The notes below the pieces were generated by a model. That model had not been told where the DNA came from and ran no database searches. It worked only from the letters and a program-made list of their open reading frames with translations. DNA of 7,423 nucleotides from positions 1 to 7,423 of the forward strand of contig JAISLG010000078.1 in NCBI GenBank assembly GCA_031260615.1. Reading direction: 5' to 3'. The stretch is from Oscillospiraceae bacterium (GTDB lineage: Bacteria; Bacillota; Clostridia; Oscillospirales; Ruminococcaceae). Positions 6,318 to 7,423 of the stretch are shown one piece after another. How positions within the stretch are numbered: position 1 is the first letter of the stretch; every line of letters begins with the position of its first letter. The translations under genes and the position numbers were made by a program.

Positions 6318-6410
6318 GGATAATAATGTAAATTTTTTTTGCTTTTGGACGATAATAAGTATTAAGGTAAATGATATCCTTATCCCGATGAGGGGTTATA
6401 TATAAAAAGA

Positions 6411-6439
6411 TTGACAAAGGTTGCCGAAAGTGATACAAT
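6411..6439 (+). promoter_or_regulatory. sigma-A promoter of the single-pass membrane protein gene
   Basis: TTGACA (6411-6416), a 17-bp spacer and TACAAT (6434-6439), preceded by an AT-rich stretch (TTATATATAAAAAGA). The start point is near 6446, at the edge of an 11-bp tandem repeat. Confidence 0.82.
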
Positions 6440-6444
6440 CAAGC

Positions 6445-6466
6445 GGAATGACTGGGGAATGACTGG
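6445..6466. repeat. 11-bp tandem duplication at the transcription start region
   Basis: GGAATGACTGG occurs twice in direct tandem (6445-6455 and 6456-6466). It starts 6 bp after the -10 box and lies in the expected 5' leader. It could be a paired protein-binding site or a slippage duplication. Confidence 0.85.
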
Positions 6467-6501
6467 ATAACTTAAACAAAGTAAAAGCATAAGGTAGAGT
6501 T

Positions 6502-7002
6502 TTGGGAAAACAGCCTTTTTTTGGCAGTGTAAGATTTTTCAAGGTGCTGATAATCTCGGTGTACGCGTTTTTGCTGATTACACCGCTGATATTTGCCGCC
6601 GTGTTCGCAGGGTTGTATAATGGGCAAAAGACTGTGAACAGCGATTTGAGTGCGGATTTGTCGCGCCTCGAAGTCGGTTTCGAGTCGCAGAGTGCCTTAC
6701 TCAAAGCACTCGGCGTGGAAGCCGAACCGCCAAGAACTAACCCCGATGGAAGTGAAATACCCGATAGTACGGACGTGCCCGATACCGATGATATTACAAC
6801 GAATAATATCAACAACGAGGATACGGCAAGTACGGACAATACGGATAATACCGACAGTACGGGTGCGGAAACTACAATAGAGGACGGGTTTATCCAAACC
6901 GACCCGACTGAGCGTACCACTACCGCGGTGAATAAATATACTACGCGGACGTCCGCGAATAAGCCCGCAACTACGCGGAATGAGGACGACTTCGTGAAAT
7001 AG
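6502..7002 (+). CDS. single-pass membrane-anchored protein with disordered Thr/Asp/Asn-rich tail
   Basis: A 166-residue protein, not assigned to a family. Residues 1-13 are short and basic (cytosolic); 14-38 form one strong helix (KVLIISVYAFLLITPLIFAA); 44-71 may form a short helical or coiled segment (SADLSRLEVGFESQSALLKAL); from about 72 to the end the chain is low-complexity, rich in Thr, Asp, Asn and Pro, including TDNTDNTDST at 111-120, encoded by 9-nt repeats (6832-6858). The topology suggests a type II anchor with the tail outside. The start is TTG at 6502: an in-frame TAA lies 12 nt upstream and no better start exists, with AAGG at 6491-6494 spaced 7 nt. It is followed after 88 nt by the gene at 7091 on the same strand, probably in one operon. 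Its own promoter is at 6411-6439. Confidence 0.75.
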   Translation: MGKQPFFGSVRFFKVLIISVYAFLLITPLIFAAVFAGLYNGQKTVNSDLSADLSRLEVGFESQSALLKALGVEAEPPRTNPDGSEIPDSTDVPDTDDITTNNINNEDTASTDNTDNTDSTGAETTIEDGFIQTDPTERTTTAVNKYTTRTSANKPATTRNEDDFVK

Positions 7003-7060
7003 ACGGCAGCCCACATATATCGGTAACGGCTTTGTAAATTAACAAACAGACTAACATACG

Positions 7061-7079
7061 GGCAGTAACTCTGCCTTTT
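7061..7079 (+). terminator. small hairpin with TTTT before the last gene (weak)
   Basis: GGCAG (7061-7065) and CTGCC (7071-7075) form a 5-bp stem with a 5-nt loop, followed by TTTT. It is 11 nt before the ATG at 7091 and could be a partial terminator or affect translation of that gene. The stem is short, so chance is possible. Confidence 0.25.
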
Positions 7080-7090
7080 GGTGCTAAATA

Positions 7091-7423
7091 ATGGGATTAA
7101 GAGAGAATTTTCGACAGGCGTTTCAAGAACTTACGGGTGGCTCGCCCCCGAAGGATAATGCCCCGAAATATGACGCGGAAAATATCCGTAAGGTGTTGGA
7201 CGACGAGTACGATGAGGATACCGACAATATAGCCTCCGCACCCGAACCAACCCCGAATGATTTGATTGAAATTGATTCACCCGTACCCGTTGCTAAACCG
7301 GTCACGGGTAATGTCGTTTCCCGTCTGCCTATTGCCGCGCCGCAAATCGAGGGCAGTATTGCCACCGAAAAGCCGCGTCAACCTGATATGCCGCCAAGTA
7401 ACGCCCGTAATAATGCCAATATT
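7091..7423 (+). CDS. N-terminal part of an unfinished protein, possibly a bactofilin (polymer-forming cytoskeletal protein)
   Basis: The frame is open for 111 codons from ATG 7091 to the window edge, so the gene is cut. The visible part starts MGLRENFRQAFQELTGG, a short amphipathic helix, then a proline-, Asp- and Asn-rich disordered region (EPTPNDL, DSPVPVAKPV, KPRQPDMPPSNARN). This resembles the disordered N-terminal arms I recall before bactofilin beta-helix domains in Clostridia, but the diagnostic domain would lie beyond the window, so this is only a suggestion. An in-frame TAA at 7085-7087 fixes the earliest start at 7091. The ribosome binding site is poor (GGTG at 7080-7083). The preceding membrane protein gene is likely a partner in the same transcript. 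Confidence 0.65.
   Translation, partial: MGLRENFRQAFQELTGGSPPKDNAPKYDAENIRKVLDDEYDEDTDNIASAPEPTPNDLIEIDSPVPVAKPVTGNVVSRLPIAAPQIEGSIATEKPRQPDMPPSNARNNANI

Noticed and set aside
6294..6466. CRISPR array
   Set aside because: The two duplications are unrelated, only 11-12 bp and directly tandem, without spacers or cas genes.
6396..7016. 206-residue minus-strand frame opposite the membrane protein gene
   Set aside because: Its Val/Ser-rich repeats are the antisense of the Thr/Asp/Asn repeats on the plus strand, and the plus-strand gene has a promoter, start and membrane helix.

Overview
The window looks like a chromosomal segment of a low-to-mid GC Bacillota, most likely a Clostridia (Oscillospirales/Ruminococcaceae-like) gut anaerobe. 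This is inferred from the clostridial style of RpoC and HtpG, the strong GGAG-type ribosome binding sites, the TTGACA promoters, use of GTG and TTG starts, and a membrane protein resembling families I associate with Clostridia. No database could be searched, so the placement is an inference.

Layout, left to right: the 3' end of rpoC (1-654, +); a 197-bp gap with a consensus promoter and nested palindromes; a duplicated DUF2798-type membrane protein (852-1367, +); a strong bidirectional terminator (1366-1402); a small membrane protein read leftward (1412-1930, -); a eukaryote-type NADP isocitrate dehydrogenase (1998-3206, -); a long imperfect inverted repeat that abuts the icd promoter; a two-gene AT-rich cassette of unknown function (3364-4092, -); the chaperone htpG (4206-6173, -); a divergent 328-bp intergenic region with two promoters, a CIRCE-like operator and short tandem duplications; a single-pass membrane protein with a disordered Thr/Asp/Asn-rich tail (6502-7002, +); and the start of a further gene (7091 to the window edge, +), perhaps a bactofilin.

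The genes do not form one pathway. They fall into at least five transcription units, each with its own promoter carrying an exact TTGACA -35 box. The most striking regulatory signal is the perfect palindrome at the htpG promoter. It has the exact 9-N9-9 geometry of the HrcA operator CIRCE, with one mirrored substitution in each arm. The promoter of the unknown two-gene cassette also has a palindrome starting right after its -10 box. The most accessory-looking part is that cassette: hand-counted GC is about 36% against about 50% in htpG, and neither product is recognised. I see no tRNA, rRNA, CRISPR array, insertion sequence or integrase.
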